A stretch of DNA of 64,000 nucleotides. Source: Kineosporiaceae bacterium. Lineage in GTDB: Bacteria > Actinomycetota > Actinomycetes > Actinomycetales > Kineosporiaceae. Position numbers and translations under genes: made by a program. Below the pieces are notes generated by a model. That model was not told the origin of the DNA. It made no database searches and saw nothing but the letters and a program-made list of their open reading frames with translations. Where the stretch lies: positions 992,001-1,056,000 of the forward strand of contig JADJPO010000001.1 in NCBI GenBank assembly GCA_016713225.1, given 5' to 3'. This document shows positions 1 through 8,806 of this stretch, in pieces (within the stretch, counting starts at the first letter, position 1; each line of letters starts with the position of its first letter).

Positions 1-1
1 C

Positions 2-1135
2 CTGTTCTCCATCCCGTTGCCCGCACGACGTGCCGAGGCATTGTTCGCGCCGACCCGGGGTGCCACCCGCACCACGCCGGTCAGTACCGCGGCGCTGGAG
101 GTGCAGCTGGTGGCGGGCGTGCACGATCTGGACGGCATCGCCTCGGACCTCGAGCTGCTGCACTCCGATCTGGGCAAGCCGTTGATGTCCACCTGGACGT
201 GGCTGCGACCGTGGACCTCGGTGCACCGCGACTGGGACCCGATGGCCGTCATCGTGCGGGAGCGCAATGGCTACCGGATCGAGGCTGCGGCGCTGCTCGC
301 GCAGCAGGTGGTGGACGGCGTCCATCACGTGATCGCCATCGGCCGCGGCCCACTGCAGTGCACCCGACTCGCCTCGCGCTCGGATCGAGGCGCCCGGATG
401 CTCGCCCGCGGCATCATCGATGCGCTGCCCTCCGGTGGGCGCTGGCGCCTCGATATGCCCGAGTTGCCCGAAGGTGACCGGGTCGCCCGCATCCTGGCCC
501 AGCAACTGCCGGGCGCGGAGATCAGTCAGCTGATGCCGATCCCGCGGGTCGACTTCGCTGACTATCGCAGCGGGGACAACCTGCTGAGCACCAACATGCG
601 CCGTCAGCTGCGCAAGGCGAGCAACCGCCTGGTCACCGACGGTCGGGCGGTCCACATCGACTTCACCCGCGACGACGCCGAGATCCAGCAGCTGCTGCCC
701 GAGATCGAACGGGTCCACGTCGATCGGGATCACAGCACGGGCCGGGCCAGCGACCTGGACGACGCCGAGAGCCTGCACCTGTGGCGTCGGCTGATCCAGG
801 CCTGTGCCGCGGATGGCCGGATCGAGGTGGCGACGCTGACCATCGACAGCGAGCTGGCCGCCTACGTCATCGCGTTGCCCGACGGACGCAGCTACCGCGT
901 CTTCGACGGGCACTTCGACAGCTCGTACTCGCGGTACTCTCCCGGCCGGCTGCTGGAGTCCACGGTGGTGGACCGCGCCTTGGCCGACGGCCGCTACACC
1001 GAGCTCGACTGGGGCTCGGGGATCGCCAGCGAGAAGCTGCTGACCTTCAATGCGTTCGAGGCTCGCACCCGGCTTCAGGCAGGCAGCCTCGTGCCGGCGC
1101 CGCGTCGGCCCGAGGCCGTTGCCGTCGAGGTCTGA
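2..1135 (+). CDS. GNAT-fold acetyltransferase, BioF2/FemAB-like (5' end possibly outside window)
   Basis: The protein resembles the Acetyltransf_6 (BioF2/FemAB-like) group, which transfers acyl or aminoacyl groups, often in envelope or capsule biosynthesis. The second half has the typical pattern: LRRQLRKA-type basic residues near residue 200, an acidic helix, then a beta-rich stretch ending in DWGSGIASEKLLTFN. No signal peptide is visible, so it is probably cytoplasmic. The frame stays open to the left edge. The first in-window start is TTG at 17, but the true start may lie before base 1. The substrate cannot be inferred. It is followed by 280 bp of non-coding DNA, so it probably ends a transcript. 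Confidence 0.75.
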   Translation: MFSIPLPARRAEALFAPTRGATRTTPVSTAALEVQLVAGVHDLDGIASDLELLHSDLGKPLMSTWTWLRPWTSVHRDWDPMAVIVRERNGYRIEAAALLAQQVVDGVHHVIAIGRGPLQCTRLASRSDRGARMLARGIIDALPSGGRWRLDMPELPEGDRVARILAQQLPGAEISQLMPIPRVDFADYRSGDNLLSTNMRRQLRKASNRLVTDGRAVHIDFTRDDAEIQQLLPEIERVHVDRDHSTGRASDLDDAESLHLWRRLIQACAADGRIEVATLTIDSELAAYVIALPDGRSYRVFDGHFDSSYSRYSPGRLLESTVVDRALADGRYTELDWGSGIASEKLLTFNAFEARTRLQAGSLVPAPRRPEAVAVEV

Positions 1136-1415
1136 ACGCGGTCCGAGCTTGAGGTGTAGTTGACCTGACGATTACCGAGAGGCACCAACGCCCAAGGGAC
1201 GGCGCGTGATGCACAGCGGGTTCTGCCTGGGCGAACGCCGCGAAGGTGGACATCACGGCATGTCAGGGAAGACCGTTGGTCGCAACTTTGTGTAAGCGAC
1301 CGTTATGTCGACGTGATATTGGCACGCCGATCCGTTCAGGTGGCCTACCGTAGGGTTCGCCAGTCCTGTAGCCGCGTCCCTGCGGCTGCCGGCGACCCGA
1401 TGCCCTCGAGGAGGC
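1136..1415. other. Intergenic region with a possible promoter
   Basis: This 280-bp gap has no convincing gene. A TAGGGT hexamer at 1351-1356 could be the -10 element for the downstream Pro-Thr-rich gene. A GAGGAG ribosome-binding site lies at 1408-1413. No terminator hairpin was recognised after the acetyltransferase gene. Confidence 0.4.
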
Positions 1416-2486
1416 GTGATGTCCTGGACTGTGGCCGGGTCGTCCGCCGGGCCCGACGTGCCGCTCCCGCCGGCCTACCCGCCCCCCGGGTATGCCGGGG
1501 CGCCTGCCTGGCTCCAGCCGGCCGGTGAGGCGCCGCCCACCGCCGCGGCCGGTTACCCGCCGGCCCCCTCGAATCCACCGGCGCAGGGCTATCCCGCCGC
1601 TGCGACATCGGGCCCAGTCGCGTCGGGGTATGGCACCCAGGCGAGCTACGCCCCGCCGTCGGCGGACCCCTCGGCCGAGACCGTTGTGCGCGCCGATGCC
1701 TCGGGTGCCGGGTGGGGCCAGGGCGACGAGGGGGCAGGCCACGGCAGTCCTCGTGATGCCTACGGGCGCCTCGTGGTGATGGACCTGTCGGCCAACGCCC
1801 CCGTGAGGATGCCGTCGCAGGCGCCGGTGCGGGTGCTGGAACCGACCGGTCCGACCCGCTCGCGCCGCGCGCAGTCGTCCGGCGGGTTGATCGATCTCAC
1901 CGGGTCGGTGCCGTCCGAGCGTGGCCGACGCAGCGGCCGCCTGGCCCTGATCGTCGCCTGCGTCGCGGCGACCCTCGGCGTCGGTGGGGCCGTCGTGGTC
2001 GCGGCCATGAACCAGACCGGTGAGCAGCGCGTACAGCTCGGTACCGAGGGCGAGGCCCCGGTACCCGGCAGCGGAGACGGACTACCGCCTGCCTCGGTGC
2101 CCGTGGCCAGTTCACCGGCCGGGATCTCCGTGATCGGCCGCAACGACCAGACGGTGGCACCTGCCGCCCCGGGTGGTGGCGCTGGTCAGGGCTCCGGGCA
2201 GCAGACGACGAAGTCCACCGTGCCGACCACCAAGGCCACCACGCCGAAGCCGACGCCGAAGCCGACCACGCCGACCCCGAAGCCGACCACGCCGACGCCG
2301 AAGCCGACCACCCCGACCACGCCACCCACGACGACGACGCCGCCGACGACGCCTCCCACGACGCCGCCGACCACGCCCCCCACGACACCGCCGACCACGC
2401 CCCCCACGACACCGCCGACCACGCCCCCGACCACGCCGCCGACCGTCAAGCCCTCGGCGGCCCAGTCGCCCGGCGCGGTCGCCTGA
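1416..2486 (+). CDS. Pro-Thr-rich single-pass membrane protein
   Basis: This 356-residue protein is of unknown function. Residues 1-174 are rich in Pro, Gly, Ala and Tyr and carry PPxYPPPGY-like stretches. One strong transmembrane segment spans about 175-198 (LALIVACVAATLGVGGAVVV) after basic residues, predicting N-in/C-out topology. The outer region ends in about 25 tandem TPP/TPKP repeats (about 270-345), probably a rigid, possibly glycosylated, wall-spanning stalk. The start is GTG at 1416 or ATG at 1419, both behind GAGGAG at 1408-1413. The repeat DNA is nearly tandem at the nucleotide level, so its length may vary between strains. Confidence 0.7.
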   Translation: MMSWTVAGSSAGPDVPLPPAYPPPGYAGAPAWLQPAGEAPPTAAAGYPPAPSNPPAQGYPAAATSGPVASGYGTQASYAPPSADPSAETVVRADASGAGWGQGDEGAGHGSPRDAYGRLVVMDLSANAPVRMPSQAPVRVLEPTGPTRSRRAQSSGGLIDLTGSVPSERGRRSGRLALIVACVAATLGVGGAVVVAAMNQTGEQRVQLGTEGEAPVPGSGDGLPPASVPVASSPAGISVIGRNDQTVAPAAPGGGAGQGSGQQTTKSTVPTTKATTPKPTPKPTTPTPKPTTPTPKPTTPTTPPTTTTPPTTPPTTPPTTPPTTPPTTPPTTPPTTPPTTPPTVKPSAAQSPGAVA

Positions 2487-2562
2487 CGTTCGCGTCTCGA
2501 CGGGTTCGACCGACGCCCGCGCTTCCCGGACGTCAGGGACTCGCTCGGTGCGCCGTGTCTGG

Positions 2563-2568
2563 TTAGGC
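2563..2568 (+). promoter_or_regulatory. Putative -10 element (TTAGGC/TAGGCT) upstream of MFS gene
   Basis: TTAGGCT at 2563-2569 matches the actinobacterial TANNNT -10 pattern. It lies about 58 bp before the MFS start, leaving room for a short leader. The -35 region is not obvious. Confidence 0.35.
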
Positions 2569-2626
2569 TGATCGAGTCACGTCCCTCCCGTGCGGTTCGG
2601 CCCAACCGCCTGACAGAAACGGACCC

Positions 2627-3976
2627 ATGGACGGCGTTCGAGGGCTCTTGCACGATGGGCGATACCGGCGGTTCATCGCTGCGCGCACGGTCTCCGTGTA
2701 CGGCAGCACGATTGCGCCGATCGCCCTGAGCTTCGCCATCCTCGGCCTCGGTGCTGACGGTCAGGCGACCCAACTCGGCATCGTGTTGTTCTTCCGGTTC
2801 CTCGCCCAGGTGATCTTCACCTTCTGGGGTGGCCTGCTCGCCGATCGCTTCTCGCGTCAGCACACCATGGTGCTGGCCGACGTGGGCGCCGGCCTCAGCC
2901 AGGCGGCGCTGGCGGTGTTGCTGCTCACCGGAGATGCCACGGTGCCGCTGCTGATCATCCTGTCCTTCGCCAACGGCGCCCTCATCTCGATGTTCCTGCC
3001 GGCGGCGGACGGCGTGTTGCCGCTGTTGGTGCCGCTCAGTCGGGTCCGCCAGGCGCAAGCTGCCAAGCAGACCGGCGAGAATGCGGCTCGCATCCTGGCC
3101 GCCACCAGTGCCGGGGTGCTCGTGGCCGTGTTCGGCCCGGGGTGGGCGCTCATGGTCGACGCCGCCACCTTCTTCGTGTCTGCGGCACTCTTGCGTGGCC
3201 TCGCCCTGCCCGGCACCGCGCGCGCCGACCGCAGCTCGATGATCTCGGAATGGCGCGGCGGGCTGCGGGAAGTGACCTCACGGCCGTGGATGATGATCAG
3301 CCTGACCCAGTTCGCCGTCCTGAACTTCTGCAACGCGGGCGGTATCTACGTGCTCGGGCCGGTGTTCGCCCAGGAGCACTTCCACGGCGCGATCGGCTGG
3401 TCGATCTCGGTGGGGTCGCAGACCGTCGGGTTCTTGGTCGGCAGCATGTTGGCGTTGCGGATCCCGGCCCGGCGCCCGCTGGCCACGGCCTCACTGTGGG
3501 GTCTGGGCTGGGTGGCGCCCTTCCTGGCCATGGGCCTGGGGGCGCCGCTGTGGGTGTTCGCCGGCGGCATGCTGATCTCGGGATTGTCGATGCACCTGGG
3601 CGAGGTGCTGTCGGCCAGCGTGACCCAGACGCGTATCCCGGTGCAGGCCTTGTCGCGGGTCAGCTCCATCGAACTGGCGATGTCGTTCACGTTGGTACCG
3701 CTGGGGTTTGCGGCGGTGGGGCCGATCAGTGAGTGGATCGGGGTGCGCGTCACGGTGCTGGTCTACGCCGCGGTGATGACGCTGGCCGTGGCACTCGCGC
3801 TGAGCAGCCGATCGCTGTGGTCGATCACGGCCGTCCCGGACTCACCGAACTCGCCGAGCTCGCCGAACTCACCGAGCTCGCCGGACTCACCCGAGAGATC
3901 GGACGTCGCCGTGGCGCCGCCCCCTTCACTCCCGGAGCCCGTGACGGCAACGCCCGCTCAGGACGTCGTCCGCTGA
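2627..3976 (+). CDS. MFS transporter, DHA3/EntS-like exporter
   Basis: A 449-residue major facilitator of the drug or siderophore export type. It has about 12 hydrophobic segments and a loop 2-3 signature GGLLADRFSRQ near residue 70, characteristic of MFS_3 proteins. The inner-membrane export substrate is unknown. After the last membrane segment the tail is low-complexity SPN/SPS triplets encoded by six tandem 9-bp units at 3838-3891. A reverse-complement version of the same 9-mer occurs in the nearby Sua5 gene. The stop codon lies in the left arm of a hairpin (3971-4009) shared with the convergent amidase gene. Confidence 0.85.
   Translation: MDGVRGLLHDGRYRRFIAARTVSVYGSTIAPIALSFAILGLGADGQATQLGIVLFFRFLAQVIFTFWGGLLADRFSRQHTMVLADVGAGLSQAALAVLLLTGDATVPLLIILSFANGALISMFLPAADGVLPLLVPLSRVRQAQAAKQTGENAARILAATSAGVLVAVFGPGWALMVDAATFFVSAALLRGLALPGTARADRSSMISEWRGGLREVTSRPWMMISLTQFAVLNFCNAGGIYVLGPVFAQEHFHGAIGWSISVGSQTVGFLVGSMLALRIPARRPLATASLWGLGWVAPFLAMGLGAPLWVFAGGMLISGLSMHLGEVLSASVTQTRIPVQALSRVSSIELAMSFTLVPLGFAAVGPISEWIGVRVTVLVYAAVMTLAVALALSSRSLWSITAVPDSPNSPSSPNSPSSPDSPERSDVAVAPPPSLPEPVTATPAQDVVR
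3838..3891 (+). repeat. 9-bp minisatellite, six units
   Basis: Units have the form GRRCTCRCC and are read here as SPN/SPS/SPD triplets. Its reverse complement, GGYGAGYYC, matches the repeat at 5086-5139 inside the Sua5 gene, where it is read in a different frame. Confidence 0.8.
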
Positions 3977-4009
3977 GCCGTCGGAGCCGGTCACGGCTCC
4001 GGTTCAGCG
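3971..4009. terminator. Bidirectional hairpin between convergent MFS and amidase genes
   Basis: GGAGCCG (3983-3989), loop GTCA, CGGCTCC (3994-4000), extended by CGCTGA and TTCAGCG outer arms. There is no T tract, as is common in high-GC actinobacteria. The MFS stop (3974-3976) and the amidase stop (4004-4006) both sit inside the arms. Confidence 0.65.
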
Positions 4010-4855
4010 ACGGGCCTCGGCCTGCAGGTGGGCGGTCACGGCGTCGGCCAGCGCCACCGCGATCCGTTGCCGCCACGTCGAACTCGACAGGTGCGCGGCG
4101 TCGCCGCGGTGGCGCATGTTGGCGCACTCGACGAACACCTTGGGTACCCGCGACAGGTTGAGCCCACCCAGGTCGCGGCGCACGGTGAGCCCGGTACGCC
4201 CTCCGGTGTAGGTGGCATACGGTTCGCCGGCTCGTCGCATCGCCGCGCGGACCTGATCGGCCAGACGCCGGGACGGCGCCACGATCGGGGCGTTGCCGCC
4301 CACCCGTGCCGGGGCGATCACGTGGAAGCCGTGACCTGACGCCGGCCCACCATCGGCGTGCACCGACAGCGCCACGTCGGCATGGTTGCGGTTGCCGATG
4401 GCCGCGCGCTCGGTGATGCAGGGCCCCACCCCGGCGTCGTGGCGTCGGGTGAGGATCACCGTGGCGCCGCGAGCCCGTAGCACCGCCGCGAGCCGATTGG
4501 ACAGGTCCCAGGTGAAGGCGTGCTCGGCGTAGCCGGCGTTGGTCTGGGTGCCGGTGGTGTCACACGCCTTGCGACCGTTGCCGATGTCGACCAGCTTGGA
4601 GATCACCTCGGGATGGGCGCCGTTGCGGCCGTTGTGTCCGGGGTCGAGCACGATCACCCTGCCCGCCAACGGCTTGGCCGCCACGGCCCGGGGGCTCGCG
4701 GGGCTCCCGGGGGTGGTGAGAACCGTCGAGCTGGTCGGCGCCGAGGGGTAGCTCGCCGAGCTGAGTGCTGAGATCGGCTCCGGGGCCGCCGGCGCCGAAC
4801 AGCCGGCCATGGTCAGCACCACGACGGCGGACAGCCGCCGCGACCAGCGGCTCAT
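4004..4855 (-). CDS. N-acetylmuramoyl-L-alanine amidase (Amidase_3) lipoprotein
   Basis: This enzyme cleaves the amide bond between MurNAc and L-Ala in peptidoglycan. The 283-residue protein has a lipoprotein signal peptide (MAGC, Cys19), a Ser/Ala/Pro linker and an Amidase_3 domain. The zinc and catalytic residues are visible: His74 in LDPGHNG, Glu111 in YAEHAF, His166 in SVHADGG and Glu243 in FVECANM. It acts outside the membrane, attached by a lipid. Its start overlaps the stop of the Sua5 gene (ATGA), so the two genes form an operon. A role in wall remodelling is expected; specificity is unknown. Confidence 0.9.
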   Translation of the reverse strand: MSRWSRRLSAVVVLTMAGCSAPAAPEPISALSSASYPSAPTSSTVLTTPGSPASPRAVAAKPLAGRVIVLDPGHNGRNGAHPEVISKLVDIGNGRKACDTTGTQTNAGYAEHAFTWDLSNRLAAVLRARGATVILTRRHDAGVGPCITERAAIGNRNHADVALSVHADGGPASGHGFHVIAPARVGGNAPIVAPSRRLADQVRAAMRRAGEPYATYTGGRTGLTVRRDLGGLNLSRVPKVFVECANMRHRGDAAHLSSSTWRQRIAVALADAVTAHLQAEARR

Positions 4856-5946
4856 CGTGCCCCCGCGGCGGCCCGGCGCAGCCGATCGGTCACCGCGGTC
4901 GCCAGCGCGTCGGTCCCCGGCGGCGGGACGGCGACGACCTCGGTGAGACCGAGCGAATCGGCTTCCCGCAGAGCGGCGTAGAGCGCGTGGGCGTACCCCT
5001 CGGCCTGCTCCGGCGCGGCCAGGCGCACCACGCCGTCCGGGGTGGCGATGTTCTCGAGCGCCAGCAGCCCGACGCGTGGTCCTCGGGCGAGCTCGGTGGG
5101 CTCGGGGAGTTCGGGGAGCTGGGTGAGTTGGGTGAGGAGAACGTCGGCCGCCGCGTCGTCAGCGGCCAGCAGCACCCGAGCGCGCGGGGCATAGTGCGTC
5201 GCCAAGGTCCCGGGGGCGCGCACCCCGGGCCGGGGCGCCGGGGCCGCCTCGACCCCACCGATACGCACCACCTCGGCCAGGCTCACCGCGCCCGGCCGCA
5301 ACAGGGCGGGGGCCGGACCCGTGCAGTCGAGGATGGTCGACTCCACCCCGACCCGGCTGGACCCGCCGTCCAGCACGTAGTCGCGGGCGCCGTCCAGCAG
5401 GTCGCCCAACTCGACCACGACGTCGTGAGCGCGGGTGGGGCTGACCCGTCCGAACCGATTGGCCGACGGGGCGGCCAGGCCGGCACCCGGGCGCCCGGCC
5501 GTCCGCGCGAACGCCTCCAGCAGGGCGGCGGCCACCGGGTGCGCCGGGCAGCGCAACCCGACGCTGTCACCGCCACCGGTGACGTGGTCACCCGCCCGCG
5601 GCCCGCGCGGCAGGATCAGGGTGAGCGGGCCCGGCCAGAGCTGTTCGGCCAACCGCCGGGCATACTCCGGGACGTCGCGCGCCCAGCCGCCGCCGTCCGT
5701 TGCGGTGAGCAGGGCGTGTGCGGGGGTGAGGTGCACGATCAGCGGGTGGTCGGCGGGCCGACCCTTGACGGCGTAGATCCGCGCGACCGCTGTCCGTGAC
5801 TCGGCATCGGCGGCCAGCCCGTAGACGGTCTCGGTGGGCAGGCCCACCAATCCGCCGTGCAGCAGCCGATCGACGGCGACGTCGACATCGGCACCGATCG
5901 GCAGCACGGGGCGCTGCCGCGTGGTGTCGAGTGTCGGTCGGCTCAC
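4852..5946 (-). CDS. L-threonylcarbamoyladenylate synthase (Sua5 type)
   Basis: It makes threonylcarbamoyl-AMP from Thr, bicarbonate and ATP for the t6A37 modification of ANN-decoding tRNAs. The YrdC core is clear (PTETVYGLAADA, then KGRPADHPL), followed by the linker and Sua5 C-terminal domain (APGTLATHYAPRA), so this is the long form. GTG at 5946 is preferred over more upstream starts because the protein then begins shortly before the YrdC fold; a weak GAGACT -10 sits just upstream. An in-frame insertion of L-T-Q/L-P-E triplets in the C-terminal part comes from the 9-bp repeat at 5086-5139. Confidence 0.9.
   Translation of the reverse strand: MSRPTLDTTRQRPVLPIGADVDVAVDRLLHGGLVGLPTETVYGLAADAESRTAVARIYAVKGRPADHPLIVHLTPAHALLTATDGGGWARDVPEYARRLAEQLWPGPLTLILPRGPRAGDHVTGGGDSVGLRCPAHPVAAALLEAFARTAGRPGAGLAAPSANRFGRVSPTRAHDVVVELGDLLDGARDYVLDGGSSRVGVESTILDCTGPAPALLRPGAVSLAEVVRIGGVEAAPAPRPGVRAPGTLATHYAPRARVLLAADDAAADVLLTQLTQLPELPEPTELARGPRVGLLALENIATPDGVVRLAAPEQAEGYAHALYAALREADSLGLTEVVAVPPPGTDALATAVTDRLRRAAAGAR
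5086..5139 (-). repeat. 9-bp minisatellite, six units, inside Sua5 gene
   Basis: Units of GGYGAGYTS on the plus strand are translated from the minus strand as LTQ, LPE and PTE triplets. The same 9-mer in the MFS gene is translated as SPN/SPS, so the DNA rather than the peptide is shared. Confidence 0.75.
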
Positions 5947-6106
5947 CGGATCAGTCTCGCAAACCCCGTGCCGATCCGGGTCATCGGGTGAGGTCGACGG
6001 CCCGAGGTGCCGTCGACCGGACTCCCTCGCCACCAAGGCAATCCACCGAACGGAGGAGGGGTTCGCGGCGACATGCCGGGGATTCGTGCCCCGGCCGGGG
6101 TGTCAT

Positions 6107-6112
6107 TAGGGT
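6107..6112 (+). promoter_or_regulatory. -10 element TAGGGT, predicted leaderless start
   Basis: TAGGGT is followed by exactly 7 nt and then GTG at 6120, so transcription should begin at or next to the start codon. No Shine-Dalgarno sequence is present. Confidence 0.6.
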
Positions 6113-6119
6113 CTGGACG

Positions 6120-7934
6120 GTGAAGATCGAGGCGCCCGGCGGACCGCGGCGAGCGGGCCGGGCGCTGGTGGCGGGTCTGGTCGGACTCCTCTGTTCAGGT
6201 ACGGCTCTGGCCGCCGCTCCCGCGTCGGCCGCGATCAGCCCGGAGGCGGTCGCCGGCGTCGGTGCGGCCCGCCCCGCCCGTGCTCCGCTGGCCGCGACGT
6301 CCGCCGCGGCACCCCGGACGGCGGCGTCCTCGGCCTCGCCGTTCGGCGCGTTCCCGGTGCCCAGGTTGCGCTGGCGGGCCTGTGGCGCGCCGCTGCAGTG
6401 CACTCGGGTCGCGGTGCCACTGGACTGGTCCCACCCGAAGGGCACGAAGATCTCGTTGTCCTTGGCCAAGCTGCCCGCCACGTCGAAGGCCCGCAAGCTC
6501 GGCACGATCTTCGTGAACCCCGGCGGTCCCGGTGCCTCGGGCGTCGAACTGATGCTGGGCGACCCGTCCTTCCTGCCCGCCGCGGTGCGCGCCCGGTTCG
6601 ACATCGTCGGGTTCGACCCGCGATTCGTCGGCGACAGCCGCCCGGCGGCCACCTGCCTGTACGACGAGGAGTACGCGAGCTTCGCCTCGTCGGTGCCGGC
6701 CTTCCCGGTGACCTCGTCCGAGGAGGCGGACTACCTCGACGCCCAGGCCGGCTATGCCGCCAAGTGCGCCCAGCACTCCTACCTGCGGTTTGCCTCGACC
6801 GCCTCCGTCGCGCGTGACCTCGAGCTGCTGCGGCGTGCGGTCGGTGACAAGCAACTCACCTACGTCGGCTACTCCTACGGCAGTTACCTCGGGCAGGTGT
6901 ACGCCCAGCTCTACCCCCGCACGGTGGGCGCGATGGTGCTCGACGGGGTGCTCGACGCCCAGGCCTGGGTGTCCGGCCAGGGTGACGAGTGGCGTTCCAG
7001 CCCGTTCAGCGCTCGCATCCGTAGCGCGCACGGCTCGTCGGCGAGCCTGCAGGAGTTCTTCCGGCTGTGTCGTGCCGCCGGACGGACGCGCTGCGAGCTG
7101 GCGACCCAGGGCAACCCCGCCACGACCTATCGGTGGATCGCCGACCAGTTGCTGGCCCAGCCGATCGACCTGGGGGCCGGCGTCCAGCTCGACTACCCGG
7201 CGTTGGTCAGCGCGACCGCCTCGATGCTCTACAGCCCGTCGTACTGGCAGGCGTTCGCCGCCGAGCTCCAGGCGCTCTACGTCGAGCTGACCACCCCGGC
7301 CTCGGCCCTGGTGCCCGCACCGGCGGCCGGCGCCTCGGCGGCCCGCGCCACCCGGCTGCGGGTGTTGGCGCGACGGGTGGCGAAGCGGGCGACGGACGCC
7401 GCGGCGCGCCCGGTGCCGGCCCTCGAGGTACCGCGTTCGCACGAGAAACCGTTGCCCACCAAGCCCGATCCGTTGCCCGCGATCGCCCCGGCCGACAACG
7501 GCCTGGCCTCCTTCGCCGCGGTGACCTGTGCCGACAGCCGCAACCCCACGCAGTCGGCGGAATGGGTCTCGGCGGCCCAGACCGCCGAGGACGCCTACCC
7601 CTACTTCGGTCGGGCCTGGACCTGGTCGGGCGCGTTGTGCGCCACGTGGCGGCTCACCGACCCGAATGCCTATCGCGGCACCTTCGGGGCGCGCACCGCG
7701 ACGCCGCTGTTGGTGATCGGCAACACCTTCGACCCGGCGACCCCCTACAGCGGTGCCGTGTCCACCGCCCGGCGATTCCCGGGGGCTCGCCTGCTGACGG
7801 TGCGAGGCTACGGCCACACCAGCGCGGCGATGCCCAGCGCCTGTGTACAGCGGTCGGTCTCGTACTACCTGCTCACGCGCAAGCCGCCGCGCAGCGGGGC
7901 CTACTGTCGTCAGGACGCCGCGCCATTCCGCTGA
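6120..7934 (+). CDS. Secreted alpha/beta-hydrolase, tripeptidyl aminopeptidase (TAP) family
   Basis: A 604-residue exported serine peptidase-like hydrolase. Residues 1-38 form a signal peptide with AxA sites. The fold shows an oxyanion motif NPGGPGASG (133-141), nucleophile GYSYGSYLG with Ser252, a C-terminal TAP-like domain with the acid in IGNTFDPATP and the His in GYGHTSA. Homologues release N-terminal tripeptides or act on esters. The start is GTG 6120 because a signal peptide follows at once and a -10 lies 7 nt upstream. An Ala/Pro-rich insertion of about 60 residues sits before the cap-to-C-terminal junction. It is divergent from the Sua5 operon. Confidence 0.85.
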   Translation: MKIEAPGGPRRAGRALVAGLVGLLCSGTALAAAPASAAISPEAVAGVGAARPARAPLAATSAAAPRTAASSASPFGAFPVPRLRWRACGAPLQCTRVAVPLDWSHPKGTKISLSLAKLPATSKARKLGTIFVNPGGPGASGVELMLGDPSFLPAAVRARFDIVGFDPRFVGDSRPAATCLYDEEYASFASSVPAFPVTSSEEADYLDAQAGYAAKCAQHSYLRFASTASVARDLELLRRAVGDKQLTYVGYSYGSYLGQVYAQLYPRTVGAMVLDGVLDAQAWVSGQGDEWRSSPFSARIRSAHGSSASLQEFFRLCRAAGRTRCELATQGNPATTYRWIADQLLAQPIDLGAGVQLDYPALVSATASMLYSPSYWQAFAAELQALYVELTTPASALVPAPAAGASAARATRLRVLARRVAKRATDAAARPVPALEVPRSHEKPLPTKPDPLPAIAPADNGLASFAAVTCADSRNPTQSAEWVSAAQTAEDAYPYFGRAWTWSGALCATWRLTDPNAYRGTFGARTATPLLVIGNTFDPATPYSGAVSTARRFPGARLLTVRGYGHTSAAMPSACVQRSVSYYLLTRKPPRSGAYCRQDAAPFR

Positions 7935-8020
7935 GCCGGCCACTGGGCTGGGCTGCGCTGGGCCGGAGCTGCGCCGAGGCTGGTCGGCGGCGAGACGAGC
8001 GGCATGGCAGGCTTGGGTCG

Positions 8021-8806
8021 ATGTCTCGTCATGAATCCCGCGCCGCCCTGGGTGGCTTGAGCCTGACCCATGTGGGGGGCGGCGCTCTGGCCGCCGTGAC
8101 GGCTGCGCTGGCCGCCTCGCGGTTGGGCGTGACCGGCACGGTGCTGGGGGCGGCGTTCGGGTCGGTGATCTCGACGATCGCCGGGGCGCTCTACACCCAC
8201 TCTCTCGACCGCGCCCAGACTCGGGTGGTGGCCACCCGGGCTCGGATCGTGCGAGCCGTACCCGGGCGGGACGCGGCCGATCCGACCTCGGTGCCGAGCG
8301 GGGTGGCAGGGGTGAGCGACGGAACGGATCTGGCCGACTCGACACATCAGAGCGAGCAGACCCTGCCGGTTCTGCCCTCTCAGCCGACTCAGCCGAGCGC
8401 CGCCGAGCCGGCCACCCGCCGCCATCTCGCCTGGGGTGCGGCGCTCGGGGTGGCCGCCGTGGTGTTCGCGGTGGCCATGGGTGCGATCAGTCTGGTCGAG
8501 GCTGCCCTCGGCCACCCGGTCTCGGGGTCGGTGTCGGGCTCGCCCGGCGGCACCACCGTCGGCAGGGTCTTCACCAACGACTCGGACGCCCCGAGTTCGG
8601 AGCCCACCGAGCCGAGTTCGAACCCGACCGAGTCGTCCCCGGAGCCTGGCTCGTCCTCCGGTCCCACCGACACCCCGACCCCGAGTGAGTTGTCCGTGAC
8701 GCCCTCGCCCGAATCGTCCGTCAGCGTGCCGGGTGCCTCGCCCCCCGACACCGCCCCGACATCGGAGCAGTCCGCTGCACAGGCGGGCACCCCCGATGCC
8801 TCCTGA
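8021..8806 (+). CDS. Small membrane protein with Ser/Thr/Pro-rich tail
   Basis: A 261-residue protein of unknown function. Residues about 17-57 form a Gly/Ala-rich hydrophobic hairpin (two membrane passes). A third segment lies near 139-163 (GVAAVVFAVAMGAISLVEAA), followed by an acidic Ser/Pro/Thr tail likely outside the membrane. The ATG at 8021 is the first start before the hydrophobic hairpin. Its last 11 bases overlap the start of the hydrolase-ABC fusion gene, so translation is probably coupled. It may be an accessory subunit of that transporter, which is inference from position only. Confidence 0.6.
   Translation: MSRHESRAALGGLSLTHVGGGALAAVTAALAASRLGVTGTVLGAAFGSVISTIAGALYTHSLDRAQTRVVATRARIVRAVPGRDAADPTSVPSGVAGVSDGTDLADSTHQSEQTLPVLPSQPTQPSAAEPATRRHLAWGAALGVAAVVFAVAMGAISLVEAALGHPVSGSVSGSPGGTTVGRVFTNDSDAPSSEPTEPSSNPTESSPEPGSSSGPTDTPTPSELSVTPSPESSVSVPGASPPDTAPTSEQSAAQAGTPDAS

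Noticed and set aside
6195..8345. Open frame of 716 codons on the - strand
   Set aside because: It is antisense to the signal-peptide-bearing TAP-family hydrolase.
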